A DNA stretch of 64,000 nucleotides from an uncultured Pelagibacteraceae bacterium (GTDB lineage Bacteria; Pseudomonadota; Alphaproteobacteria; Pelagibacterales; Pelagibacteraceae). The notes under the pieces are model-generated. The model was not told where the DNA came from. It made no database searches and worked only from the letters and a program-made list of their open reading frames with translations. Below are positions 42,286 through 51,932 of this stretch, piece after piece; the stretch's first letter is position 1, and each line of letters begins with the position of its first letter. The translations under genes were made by a program, and so were the position numbers. The stretch lies in NCBI GenBank assembly GCA_902555065.1, contig CACDQQ010000001.1, forward strand, positions 163,474-227,473, in the 5' to 3' direction.

Positions 42286-43373
42286 TATTTTACCATGGTC
42301 TTCTGAATTATTTCATCATCTAAATTAAATTCAAAAAATTTTTTTTCTTTGTTAAATAAGTTATTAACAAAATTAAACATATTTTTTGCGTAAAGATTTG
42401 ACGCAGAAACTGGTAATTTATTCAATATATTTTCATCGCCCATAATCTTTACACCATTAATGTCGACAATCTCTCCAACTTTTGTCAATTCTGAATTTCC
42501 ACCTTGAACAGCTGCTAAATCGTAAATTACAGATCCATTAGACATTACATCAATCATATTTTTTTTTATTATAACAGGGGCTTTTTTTCCTGGTATTAAT
42601 GCAGTACAAATTACTATATCAATTTTTTCTAAGGTTTTTTTTAATAATTCTTCTTGTTTTTTTTTAAAATCTTCAGAAGTTTCTTTTGCATAACCCCCTT
42701 CTGTTTCTAAGTTTTCAGCTCCATCGACAGTCAAAAATTTTCCTCCTAAGCTTTCTACTTGCTCTTTAGAAGCAATTCTCACATCTGTGGCAAAAACAAT
42801 AGCACCCATTCTTTTTGCTGTTGCAATAGCTTGCAATCCAGCTACACCTGCTCCAACAACTAAAACTTTGGCCGCAGAAATTGTTCCTGCTGCTGTCATC
42901 ATCATTGGTATTGCTTTTTGAAAATATGCAAAAGAATCAACAACTGCTTTGTATCCAGCTAGATTTGCTTGAGAAGACAAAATATCCATAGATTGAGCTC
43001 GGGTTATTCTTGGCAAAAGCTCAAGTGAAAAACATTTTATATCTTTTAGCGCAACTTCTTTTAATTTTTTTTCATTGCTATAAGGATTAAGTACTCCAAT
43101 TAAAATTTGATTTTTTTTAAGTTTTTTTAAATTTTCATCACTAAGAATATTCATTTGTAAAATTGCATTTGAATTAGATATTAATTCGTCCTCATTATTA
43201 ATAATATTTGCACCTTCTTGTTCATAATCCTTATCTTTTATTCCTAAGTGATCTGCATAATTTTTTATTAATTGAACTTTAAACCCTAGTGATATATATT
43301 TTTTTACAACATCAGGAGTTATTGCAACTCTTTTTTCAATACTTTTATTTTCAGAAAGAGATGCTAGAATCAT
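42285..43373 (-). CDS. NAD(P) transhydrogenase subunit alpha, NAD-binding part
   Basis: KRVAITPDVVKKY and AAKVLVVGAGVAGLQAIATAKRMGAIVFATDVR. Confidence 0.95.
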   Translation of the reverse strand: MILASLSENKSIEKRVAITPDVVKKYISLGFKVQLIKNYADHLGIKDKDYEQEGANIINNEDELISNSNAILQMNILSDENLKKLKKNQILIGVLNPYSNEKKLKEVALKDIKCFSLELLPRITRAQSMDILSSQANLAGYKAVVDSFAYFQKAIPMMMTAAGTISAAKVLVVGAGVAGLQAIATAKRMGAIVFATDVRIASKEQVESLGGKFLTVDGAENLETEGGYAKETSEDFKKKQEELLKKTLEKIDIVICTALIPGKKAPVIIKKNMIDVMSNGSVIYDLAAVQGGNSELTKVGEIVDINGVKIMGDENILNKLPVSASNLYAKNMFNFVNNLFNKEKKFFEFNLDDEIIQKTMVK

Positions 43374-43374
43374 T

Positions 43375-43485
43375 TTATAATAAGAAAATTGCCATTAATA
43401 TTAATATTACTACAACCGATACAGATCCCCATAAAACAAACTTGGTAAAATTATTCCAAGTTTTTTTATGACTATTATCATCCAT
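43375..43485 (-). CDS. aa3-type cytochrome c oxidase subunit IV-like protein (36 aa; absent from ORF track)
   Basis: Manual translation MDDNSHKKTWNNFTKFVLWGSVSVVVILILMAIFLL, TAA stop at 43375-43377; HKKTWxxFxKxxxW plus one TM is characteristic of the small bacterial aa3 oxidase subunit IV family. Confidence 0.85.
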   Translation of the reverse strand: MDDNSHKKTWNNFTKFVLWGSVSVVVILILMAIFLL

Positions 43486-43492
43486 ATTATTT

Positions 43493-43618
43493 TTATTTTT
43501 GCCTTGCTTTAAATTTAGGATTTTTTTTGTTAATTATATAAACTCTTCCTCGTCTTCTTACTAACTTAGAATTTAGATCTCTTTTTTTTAAGGATTTTAA
43601 TGAACTTGCAATTTTCAT
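43493..43618 (-). CDS. rpmJ: 50S ribosomal protein L36 (41 aa; absent from ORF track)
   Basis: Manual translation [41 protein letters not shown], matching alphaproteobacterial L36. Confidence 0.93.
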   Translation of the reverse strand: MKIASSLKSLKKRDLNSKLVRRRGRVYIINKKNPKFKARQK

Positions 43619-43620
43619 AA

Positions 43621-44511
43621 TTAATTTTTATTTTTCGATTTAATAAACGAACTTACGTAATCTTTCAAATTTATTTTTCCATAATGACTATTTATCTTAT
43701 TATTATTTGACATATTTGTTAATGCTGAAGCATACCTTTCCCCTGCTCTATGTGGTAAATATTTTATTTTAGAGCCAAACATTTTTGCCACATCTTTAAT
43801 AGAATATGGTTTTTTGTGACTTATGCTATGATGTGAGCAAGTATTTGTCTTCCAAGCTTTTATGCAAATATTTATTGTGTCTGATATATGTGTAAATCTT
43901 CTCGTTTGAGTTCCGGGTCTAACAACCGTCAAGGGTTTGTTATTCATAAATTGATTTTGAAATATTCCAATTACCGTTGCCATTGAGCCTGTTTCAATTT
44001 GGTTTCTACCATATACATTATAAAAATAAATTATTTCAAACTTAAAATTGAACCATTTCTTTAAATTTTCTAACAATTCAAGATTTTTAGATTTTGTAAA
44101 CGCGTATGGAGATAAATTTTTGTCACTACCCTTATTGCCTAAGCTTGCAGATGTGGCAGAATAAATTAATTTTACTTTATTATCTAAACAAAATTTAAAC
44201 ACCTCTTGAGATCCAATAGAGTTAGACTGAAAGCACTTGTCAAAATTTTTGAAACTTTGAAAGATTCTTGAAAATTCACCAAAATGAAAAATTGTTTTTA
44301 TTTTATTTTTTTTTTTACTTAAAATTTTTGAAATATTTCTTGTATCTCCATAAATATATTTTACTCTTTTATTTTTTATATGGTTTTTTTTTGAACCTGA
44401 AGTATAATTATCTATACTGATTATTTTATACTTAGAGATTTTTAAAATTTCAGAAATAAGATTAGAACCTACGAAACCAGCACCTCCAGTTACAATAAGT
44501 AAATCTCTCAT
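43621..44511 (-). CDS. NAD-dependent epimerase/dehydratase (UDP-glucose 4-epimerase-like)
   Basis: [20 protein letters not shown] Rossmann motif and [10 protein letters not shown] ... [14 protein letters not shown]. Confidence 0.85.
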   Translation of the reverse strand: MRDLLIVTGGAGFVGSNLISEILKISKYKIISIDNYTSGSKKNHIKNKRVKYIYGDTRNISKILSKKKNKIKTIFHFGEFSRIFQSFKNFDKCFQSNSIGSQEVFKFCLDNKVKLIYSATSASLGNKGSDKNLSPYAFTKSKNLELLENLKKWFNFKFEIIYFYNVYGRNQIETGSMATVIGIFQNQFMNNKPLTVVRPGTQTRRFTHISDTINICIKAWKTNTCSHHSISHKKPYSIKDVAKMFGSKIKYLPHRAGERYASALTNMSNNNKINSHYGKINLKDYVSSFIKSKNKN

Positions 44512-44519
44512 TTTTGAAA

Positions 44520-44635
44520 GCCTGGCAATGTCCTACTCTTCCAAGTCTTAAGACTAAGTACCATCGGCGCTGAAAGGCTTGACTTCCGAGTTCGGAATGG
44601 GATCGGGTATTTCACTTTCGCAATAATCACCAGGC
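44520..44635 (-). rRNA. rrf: 5S ribosomal RNA (solitary)
   Basis: Reverse complement GCCTGGTGATTATTGCGAAAGTGAAATACCCGATCCCATTCCGAACTCGGAAGTCAAGCCTTTCAGCGCCGATGGTACTTAGTCTTAAGACTTGGAAGAGTAGGACATTGCCAGGC: conserved core CCGATCCCATTCCGAACTCGGAAGT and complementary GCCTGG ends. Confidence 0.96.
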
Positions 44636-44640
44636 AAGAG

Positions 44641-44669
44641 ACATATACAAACTTAAAAATAAATGTCAA
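44641..44669 (-). promoter_or_regulatory. Sigma-70-type promoter for the solitary 5S rRNA
   Basis: Minus strand TTGACA (44664-44669), 16-bp spacer, TATATG (44642-44647), then 6 nt to the 5S 5' end at 44635. Confidence 0.7.
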
Positions 44670-44750
44670 ACAGATAAATTTATTTTGACATAAAATCATT
44701 AGAAACTTTAAAATCTTCATAAATTTGTTTTAAAAATATTAATAATTTTT

Positions 44751-45686
44751 TTATAAAATGTTCTTTTTCAAATAATCATTAATAGTCTCTGATAAGCCCT
44801 GCTCTAAAGATGTACGGTATTTCCATCCATATTTTTTTGCTAATGTACAATCTAATAATTTTCTTGGGGTTCCATTTAAGTTTTTTTTTTCATAAATTAT
44901 TTTAAAATTTACCTTAAGATGTTTCATCATAAAATTAGCATATTCTGTAATTGATTTTTCAATACCTGTTCCAATATTAATTACTGTTCTGCTAGTTTTC
45001 TTATTTAAAAAATAAATACAAGCATCAGCTATATCGTCTGCAAATATTACCTCTCTTAGTGGTTTTCCATTTCCCCATATCTTAATATAGTTTTTTTTTG
45101 TTTTTATAGCGTCAATAATTTTTTTGATGAGTGCTGGAAAAAAATGAGAATTATTTAAATCATAATTGTCATTCAATCCGTAGGCATTTGCAGGCATTAA
45201 ACATTTATAATTTAAACCATATTGATAATTATAACTTTGACACAAATTTATACCTGCAATTTTCGCTATTGCGTAAGGTTCATTTGTTTTTTCTAAGTAT
45301 CCTGATAATAAATACTCTTCTTTAATTGGTTGTTTGGAATTTTTTGGATATACACAGCTTGATCCTAAAAATATTAAATTTTTTACACCTGCTTTGAAAC
45401 TTGAATTTATAAGATTATTTTGAATAGCCAGATTATCGTATATAAAATCTGCTTTATATTTATTATTAGCATTAATTCCACCAACTTTAGCAGCAGCTAT
45501 TATTACAGCACTAGGTTTAATTTTTTTTAAATACCTATCTACAGCTAATTGATTCCTTAAATCTAATTGTTTTTTATTTTTTACATGAATTTTTTCATAC
45601 TTAAGCTTTGTTAGTTTCCTTAAAATTGCAGATCCAACCATACCATTGTGACCTGCTAAATAGATAGTTGAACTCTTACCGATCAT
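44751..45686 (-). CDS. fcl: GDP-L-fucose synthase
   Basis: IYLAGHNGMVGSAILRKL, FLGSSCVYPKNSKQPIKEEYLLSGYLEKTNEPYAIAKIAGI. Confidence 0.94.
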   Translation of the reverse strand: MIGKSSTIYLAGHNGMVGSAILRKLTKLKYEKIHVKNKKQLDLRNQLAVDRYLKKIKPSAVIIAAAKVGGINANNKYKADFIYDNLAIQNNLINSSFKAGVKNLIFLGSSCVYPKNSKQPIKEEYLLSGYLEKTNEPYAIAKIAGINLCQSYNYQYGLNYKCLMPANAYGLNDNYDLNNSHFFPALIKKIIDAIKTKKNYIKIWGNGKPLREVIFADDIADACIYFLNKKTSRTVINIGTGIEKSITEYANFMMKHLKVNFKIIYEKKNLNGTPRKLLDCTLAKKYGWKYRTSLEQGLSETINDYLKKNIL

Positions 45687-46717
45687 CTTTTCAATAGTTT
45701 CAATTCGTAAGAAATCATATCTTTTATTAAACTATTAATATTTATTTTTGGTTTCCATTTTAGTTGTTTTTTTGCTTTAGAATAATCTCCTTGTAAAGTA
45801 TCAACTTCTGATGGTCTTAAATATTTTTTGTTACACTCTATTATTAATTTATCATTTTGATCATAAGCTTTTTCATTAATTCCTTTACCTTTCCAAAAGA
45901 GCTTTAATTTAAGTTGTTTTGCAACTAAATTTATAAATTGCTTTATAGAATATTGTTTACCTGTACAAATCACAAAATCGTCGGGTTTTTTATGTTGAAG
46001 AATTTTCCATATTGCCTCAACGTAATCACGCGCATGACCCCAGTCTCTTTTTGAATATAAATTACCTAGAATAAGTTTTTTCTGTTTTTTTAATTTAATT
46101 TTACACAAACCTTTTACAATTTTTTTTGTAACAAAAGTTTCACCTCTAAGAGGACTTTCATGATTAAATAATATACCGTTACTAGCGAATAAATTATAAG
46201 ATTCTCTATAATTTATTGTAATCCAATGTGAATATAGTTTTGCAACTCCATACGGACTTCTTGGATAAAATGGTGTTTTTTCATTTTGAGGTTTTTCAAC
46301 TACCTTTCCAAACATTTCTGAGCTACCAGCTTGATAAAACTTTATTTTTTTATTCACTCTCACAATTGCTTCTAAAATTCTAATTGTTCCAAGTGCATCT
46401 GCATTTGTAGTATATTCGGGTATTTCAAATGAAACTGCTACATGGGACTGCGCTGCTAAATTATATACCTCGTCAGGATTAATTTTTTTTATAATATTAA
46501 ATACAGAAATAGAGTCTGTTACATCTCCATAATGTAAGTAGAACTTATTTTTTTTAATCAAAGGATCGGAATAGATATCATCAATTCTGTATGTATTTAA
46601 CGTTGATCCTCTTCTTTTTACGCCATGAACATTATAACCTTTTGATAAAAGTAATTTTGAAAGATATGCACCATCCTGGCCAGTTACACCAAATATCAAA
46701 GCAGTTTTATTTTTCAT
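45683..46717 (-). CDS. gmd: GDP-mannose 4,6-dehydratase
   Basis: ALIFGVTGQDGAYLSKLLLSKGYNVHGVKRR and LFNHESPLRGETFVTKKI. Confidence 0.95.
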   Translation of the reverse strand: MKNKTALIFGVTGQDGAYLSKLLLSKGYNVHGVKRRGSTLNTYRIDDIYSDPLIKKNKFYLHYGDVTDSISVFNIIKKINPDEVYNLAAQSHVAVSFEIPEYTTNADALGTIRILEAIVRVNKKIKFYQAGSSEMFGKVVEKPQNEKTPFYPRSPYGVAKLYSHWITINYRESYNLFASNGILFNHESPLRGETFVTKKIVKGLCKIKLKKQKKLILGNLYSKRDWGHARDYVEAIWKILQHKKPDDFVICTGKQYSIKQFINLVAKQLKLKLFWKGKGINEKAYDQNDKLIIECNKKYLRPSEVDTLQGDYSKAKKQLKWKPKININSLIKDMISYELKLLKR

Positions 46718-47417
46718 AAAATTTAATAAAAAATCTATATTTGAATAATGTTAAAATAGCAAATATACCATCAATAAACTTTATTTTTTTACCCTCTTCA
46801 TATGTTCTTCCATTATAATTTACTTCAACTTCGATAATATTTTCCTTCATATTTGCAAGTTTAGTCGTAACCTCAGGACAAAAACTAAAGCCGTTTTCTT
46901 TTAAGTTAATTTTTTTAAAAGTATCGGCTTTAAAAATCTTATAACAAGTATGTGCATCAGATAAATTTTGATTATTTATAATATTTGATAAAATTGTAAG
47001 CATATGATTAAAAAAAACTCTTAAGTTTGATGAAAAATTATTATTATAGTATCTCTTTTTTCCCAAAACCCTAGAACCATAAACGACATTAGTTAAATTT
47101 TGTTGTAGCGGTTCCAAAAGTTTCAAATAATCATTAGGGTCATATTCTAAATCTGCATCCTGAATAATAACATAATTTCCGTTTATAAATTCTTTTGCAG
47201 ACCGTATAGCCGCTCCTTTTCCAAGATTTTTTTCATGTGTAATTACTTTATCAACTTTTTGGGTTATCTTCTTTTTAATTATTTCTTTGGTATTATCCGT
47301 AGATCCATCATCTATAAGAATAATCTCCTTTTTATAGATATTAACTTTGTGAATTTTATCAATAATTTTTTCTAAAGTATTAGCTTCATTAAATACAGGA
47401 ATGATTATTGATAGCAT
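46707..47417 (-). CDS. Family 2 glycosyltransferase (DPM1/UgtP-like)
   Basis: SIIIPVFNEANTLEKIIDKI, ILIDDGSTDNTKEII, VIIQDADLEYDP. Confidence 0.92.
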   Translation of the reverse strand: MLSIIIPVFNEANTLEKIIDKIHKVNIYKKEIILIDDGSTDNTKEIIKKKITQKVDKVITHEKNLGKGAAIRSAKEFINGNYVIIQDADLEYDPNDYLKLLEPLQQNLTNVVYGSRVLGKKRYYNNNFSSNLRVFFNHMLTILSNIINNQNLSDAHTCYKIFKADTFKKINLKENGFSFCPEVTTKLANMKENIIEVEVNYNGRTYEEGKKIKFIDGIFAILTLFKYRFFIKFYEK

Positions 47418-47447
47418 TAAATTAAATTTATATTACATTAATAAGAT

Positions 47448-49088
47448 ATGATAAAGATCTTATTGTTTAGTTTTTTTACAAATATACTTTTTTATTCTTA
47501 TGGTCACTTAATAAAATCAGAAAATTATAAAGATGAAATAAGTAATTATAATTTAAAGTCTATTCTAGGTGTTATTGTTGTTTCTTTTATAGCCCTATTA
47601 TTAAATTTTTTCTTTCCATTAGATAGAGTTTTAAATAGTCTAATATTCGTCATTGGTATTTTAATATTATTTATTAAAAAAAAATTTTATTTCAAAAAAA
47701 ATGAGATTTATTACATAATAGTAGTCTCTTTTATAACAGCCTCTTTGATTGCTTATTCTAATGTAAATAGACCAGACGCTGGGCTATATCATTTGCCTTA
47801 TACCAGTTTCTTAAACGAGAATAAAATTATTATCGGACTGAGCAATATTCATTTTAGGTTTGGTCACATTTCAATAATGCAATATTTATCTGCGATTAAT
47901 AACAATATTATATTTAAAGATCTTGGTATTCTTATTCCTTTATCAAGTATTTGTTCTTTTTTTTTCGTATATTTTTTTAATAATGTTTTAATGTTGATAA
48001 AAAAATTTGAAATAGATATATCAAAATTATTTTCATTATTTGTAATAGTTTTTATAACGTTTAAAATCAATCGTTATAGTGCCTTTGGTAATGATGCAGT
48101 TTCACACTTAACATTTTTTTTTTTAATTTCTTATTTATTAGAAAAAAGAAATAAGGACCTTTTTTTTATTTCACTAATAAGCGTATTTGCTTTTCTTAAT
48201 AAAACAACTTTAATTCTCTCTTTGTTATTTCCTATAATATTGTTCTTTAAAAATTACCGTTTTGAAAATTTCAAAATATTTTATTCTTTACCTAGTTTAT
48301 TTTTAATATTGTGGTTTATCAAAAATGTTTTTATTTCTGGATGTATTATGTACCCAATTGAAAGTTTTTGTATAAACGCTTTGAGTTGGACTGATATTAA
48401 TGAGATTAGGCAAGAAAGCTTATCTGCAGAAGCTTGGTCAAAATCATGGCCAAATAAAGTTGACCCAAATATTTCAATGTTAGAATTTAACAAAAAATTT
48501 AATTGGATTGGGTCTTGGTTGGGAAATCATGGTATTTATTTAATTAAGATTTTTTTTATTTATTTTTTAATTTTAATTTGTATTTCTATTTTTATAAGTG
48601 GAAAAAATTCAAATAAAAATAATATTAAAATTGAAAAAGATATTATATTTAAAATTACATACTTAATTTCATTTATAGGTATAATAATATTTTTTTGGAA
48701 ATTTCCACTTTTTAGATATGGATACTCTTATATAGTTGTATTTGGTTCACTATCTATTTTGATACTATTAAAATCTTTAGATAGTAATAAATTAGGTAAA
48801 GCTTCAAAAATTGTATTCTATATTTGTCTGATTGGTTTATGTTCTAAGCAAATAATTAGATATAGTGAAAACTTAAATTCAGATTATATTTGGCCAAGAA
48901 TTTACTCATTCACAAATAACAATAAAATCAATTCACAAAAAATAAATTTTTCTAACAAATTTTCAATATATCTAGCTAAAGATTTATGTATGTATAGTAA
49001 TTCTCCATGTACTAATTACGATTTGAAAGATTTCTCAGTAGAAAAGTTATTTTCATATCATTTAATCAAAATCAAGCAACCTAAGTAA
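47448..49088 (+). CDS. Multi-TM protein, possibly LIC_10190-type membrane protein
   Basis: 546 aa, many hydrophobic segments; NRPDAGLYHLPYTSFLNENKIIIGLSNIHFRFGHIS segment. Confidence 0.6.
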   Translation: MIKILLFSFFTNILFYSYGHLIKSENYKDEISNYNLKSILGVIVVSFIALLLNFFFPLDRVLNSLIFVIGILILFIKKKFYFKKNEIYYIIVVSFITASLIAYSNVNRPDAGLYHLPYTSFLNENKIIIGLSNIHFRFGHISIMQYLSAINNNIIFKDLGILIPLSSICSFFFVYFFNNVLMLIKKFEIDISKLFSLFVIVFITFKINRYSAFGNDAVSHLTFFFLISYLLEKRNKDLFFISLISVFAFLNKTTLILSLLFPIILFFKNYRFENFKIFYSLPSLFLILWFIKNVFISGCIMYPIESFCINALSWTDINEIRQESLSAEAWSKSWPNKVDPNISMLEFNKKFNWIGSWLGNHGIYLIKIFFIYFLILICISIFISGKNSNKNNIKIEKDIIFKITYLISFIGIIIFFWKFPLFRYGYSYIVVFGSLSILILLKSLDSNKLGKASKIVFYICLIGLCSKQIIRYSENLNSDYIWPRIYSFTNNNKINSQKINFSNKFSIYLAKDLCMYSNSPCTNYDLKDFSVEKLFSYHLIKIKQPK

Positions 49089-49634
49089 TCTTTCAACTAA
49101 AACTGGTCTTTTAATTTTTAAAAAATAAAATTTTGGATTTGATATTTTAATAAGGTAGTAATCACTTGTAAGGTTAATTAGTTTCTCTTGATCAGTAAAT
49201 TTAATACCTAAAATTTGTAAAAGTTTAATAAAAAAAGAATTTTTCAATTTTGAATCAATAATTTTCTTGAAAGTTGCAATCTTAATCTTTCTATTATGTA
49301 TTAATTTTCCCTGCAATATTTTGTAGAAAAATACTACTCTACTAAAGCTAACTTTTTTTGGAACGTGTGTTGAAACTAACAAAAGAAAATTTGTTTTTTT
49401 CTCTAAATATGAAACAAATTTGTAATAACTAATAATATAATCTTTAATACTATCAAAATTACATTGAAGAATATAATGGTGATACCCCGAAAGAATAATA
49501 ACATCATAGAAATCAATATTTCTATCTTCCCAAATATTTCTGAATTTTACAAATTTTACATCATCTGAAGAAAATTTTTTTGAAAAAGTTTCTTTTATAC
49601 TATAACTAGAGCCTATAATTAAAATCTTTCCCAT
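49062..49634 (-). CDS. Uncharacterised protein (start trimmed to MGKILIIGSS)
   Basis: Complete ORF in the island; ILIIGSSYS Rossmann-like start, no confident family. Confidence 0.6.
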   Translation of the reverse strand: MGKILIIGSSYSIKETFSKKFSSDDVKFVKFRNIWEDRNIDFYDVIILSGYHHYILQCNFDSIKDYIISYYKFVSYLEKKTNFLLLVSTHVPKKVSFSRVVFFYKILQGKLIHNRKIKIATFKKIIDSKLKNSFFIKLLQILGIKFTDQEKLINLTSDYYLIKISNPKFYFLKIKRPVLVERLLRLLDFD

Positions 49635-49650
49635 ACTATAATTATACAAA

Positions 49651-50571
49651 ATGAAAATTATAAATCATTCTATTTTAGGAAGTGGATTAAGTGCACTTGT
49701 AAAAGATATTAACAAGTCAAATAGTACAATATTTAGTAATAATAATGACGTTATAAACAAAAGTTACAAATTTTACGAATATCAGAAAATTGGGGGTAAC
49801 TCAAACATTTGGGGAGGTTATGTTAATTTTGAAAGATATAAATATCTTTTAAAAAATAAAAAATACAGAAATTTTATGAAATATAATCCTTTGTTTGAGG
49901 TTAAAGAATTTATAGATAATAAAAACTTAAATTATACTCACTACTTAAGTGAAAAAAAAAATGGAAGAATTTTTAGAGTTAAAAATAGTAACTTTAAAAG
50001 TAAAATAATAGACGATAAAATATTGAAACTGATTATAGAAAAAAATAAAATAATACTAAAATCTAAAAAAAAAAATTACAAAACTAAATTCTTAAGTATA
50101 TGCATAGGTAATCTAGGTCTTATTGAATTATTACACAATTCGAAGTTAATCAAAGGGAGTGATGTCATATCTTTTTATGATGGAATATGTAGTTATAATT
50201 TAAATTTATTTTTAAATCACAACAAAAGCTATTATATTCCGATGACGTTAGGTGAAATTTCGAAAAAGCTCATTTATGGAAAAATTATAGGATATAAAAA
50301 AAATATTTCAAATACATTAATAGTTCAAAAATTTCCAAAATCATCGTTTAAAAATTCACAAACTGTTAATGAAATTTTAAAATTTAAGTCTAATCACATA
50401 AGATTTTTTTTATCAAACCATCCTGCAAATTTAAAAATTAACAATGTTCCAATAAAAAGATTTATTAAAAATATATCAACAAAAATCCATGTATACTGTA
50501 GTGGAATGAATATTAAATATAGAGCAGGACCGATATCTCAAGATATAATTTTTAATGCATTAATAAAATGA
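49651..50571 (+). CDS. Uncharacterised protein with FAD/NAD-binding-like motifs (divergent oxidoreductase?)
   Basis: HSILGSGLSALVKDI and KIGGNSNIWGGYVNF recall GMC-type/FAD oxidoreductase motifs; unusually short (306 aa). Confidence 0.5.
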   Translation: MKIINHSILGSGLSALVKDINKSNSTIFSNNNDVINKSYKFYEYQKIGGNSNIWGGYVNFERYKYLLKNKKYRNFMKYNPLFEVKEFIDNKNLNYTHYLSEKKNGRIFRVKNSNFKSKIIDDKILKLIIEKNKIILKSKKKNYKTKFLSICIGNLGLIELLHNSKLIKGSDVISFYDGICSYNLNLFLNHNKSYYIPMTLGEISKKLIYGKIIGYKKNISNTLIVQKFPKSSFKNSQTVNEILKFKSNHIRFFLSNHPANLKINNVPIKRFIKNISTKIHVYCSGMNIKYRAGPISQDIIFNALIK

Positions 50572-51932
50572 AAATATTATTTTTCTTTAATAAAAATCTA
50601 GTAGATTTGAAACATAAAGAATACTATTTTTTATTAACCATTTTTCAATTACTAATAATTTTAATTAGCATTATATTTTCATATTATTTTTATCAACAGT
50701 TTCAGTATATGTTTGAAAAAGGAACTTATAATATACTTCCTGGAAAACTCCCTTTCGGGTACGGAGATTTATTGAAAAATATGTTTGATAATAATATTTA
50801 TGCAAATAAAGAAGTTTTTTTAAGCTTCAATAAAGATGGTTCTTCAAATATTCATGAAATTAACTTTGTTCTAAAAAAGCTACCTTTTTTTTCTTTGCTA
50901 TTATATTTAATTTTAAATATTTCAAAAAATATTTACTTTGTCGTTATTTTAAAAAACTTAATTTTTTTTAATTTATTCTTTATTACAAGCTATATTACTA
51001 TCAAATCACTAAGGTTAAAATTAAGTCATCATCTTATTATTATCTTATTTTTTTTATTAGTACCGTTTAATATAAAAACTTTTTCTGAAATATCTTATGG
51101 CGATTCTGTAAGTTCTATAATGCTTGGTTGCCTATACTTAATATTAATCTCAAAATTAAAGAATAAATATTTCTACACTGGAATTATTTTATCAGTACTT
51201 TACTTAACTAAGGAGTCTATGTTCATAATCTGTGTGATGATACCGTTTTTGATTGTTTTTCTAAACTTTAATCGAGACAGAATTAAAACATTAATTCCTT
51301 TAATTTTTGTAATCTTTTCTGCACTTTCATGGGGATTTTTTGGATTATATAAGACTGGAGAATTTCCATTTGGGTCAAGTATTTCGACTTGGAAATCGTA
51401 CGATCTTTCAAAATCTATTGATGAAGATTTTAAACTTTATTACCCAAAAAATTCTACTGATAATTTGGACAAAAATATAATTACAGAAAAATTATCTAAT
51501 GAATGGGAATTTTACCACTATTTTCAAGAAAAAAATTACAAACAAATTATTAGTAAACCAAAAATTGTTTATGAAAATTTTTTACTAAAAATCAAATTTA
51601 TTTTATTTAATTTAAGCCCAGATGGAATATCTTATGAAAAAACAATTAATGCAAAGTCAATGTTTATTTTAACAAGCTTATTAAATAAATTATTTTTTTA
51701 TTTGGGGATCATATTGAGTCTAATTTTCTTAATAAAAAAAAATTTTAAATTTAAACATGAAACTATGTATTTTTTAGGCCTTGTAACTCTTAACCTTGCT
51801 ACACATTTAATAGGTTGGATGACATCTAAACACTTTGTTGGAATAGCTCTTGTTTCATTTATATTCGTAGTATTAATCGGATCTAATTTTTTTTTAAACG
51901 AAAAAAAAAAGTATAAAAAAGTTGCTTTATAA
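50568..51932 (+). CDS. Multi-TM protein (possible GT-C-like/PMT-type)
   Basis: 454 aa, hydrophobic with multiple predicted TMs, no confident family. Confidence 0.55.
   Translation: MKILFFFNKNLVDLKHKEYYFLLTIFQLLIILISIIFSYYFYQQFQYMFEKGTYNILPGKLPFGYGDLLKNMFDNNIYANKEVFLSFNKDGSSNIHEINFVLKKLPFFSLLLYLILNISKNIYFVVILKNLIFFNLFFITSYITIKSLRLKLSHHLIIILFFLLVPFNIKTFSEISYGDSVSSIMLGCLYLILISKLKNKYFYTGIILSVLYLTKESMFIICVMIPFLIVFLNFNRDRIKTLIPLIFVIFSALSWGFFGLYKTGEFPFGSSISTWKSYDLSKSIDEDFKLYYPKNSTDNLDKNIITEKLSNEWEFYHYFQEKNYKQIISKPKIVYENFLLKIKFILFNLSPDGISYEKTINAKSMFILTSLLNKLFFYLGIILSLIFLIKKNFKFKHETMYFLGLVTLNLATHLIGWMTSKHFVGIALVSFIFVVLIGSNFFLNEKKKYKKVAL

Noticed and set aside
44508-44720. 70-aa minus-strand ORF
   Set aside because: Lies across the 5S rRNA and its promoter; translated rRNA artefact.
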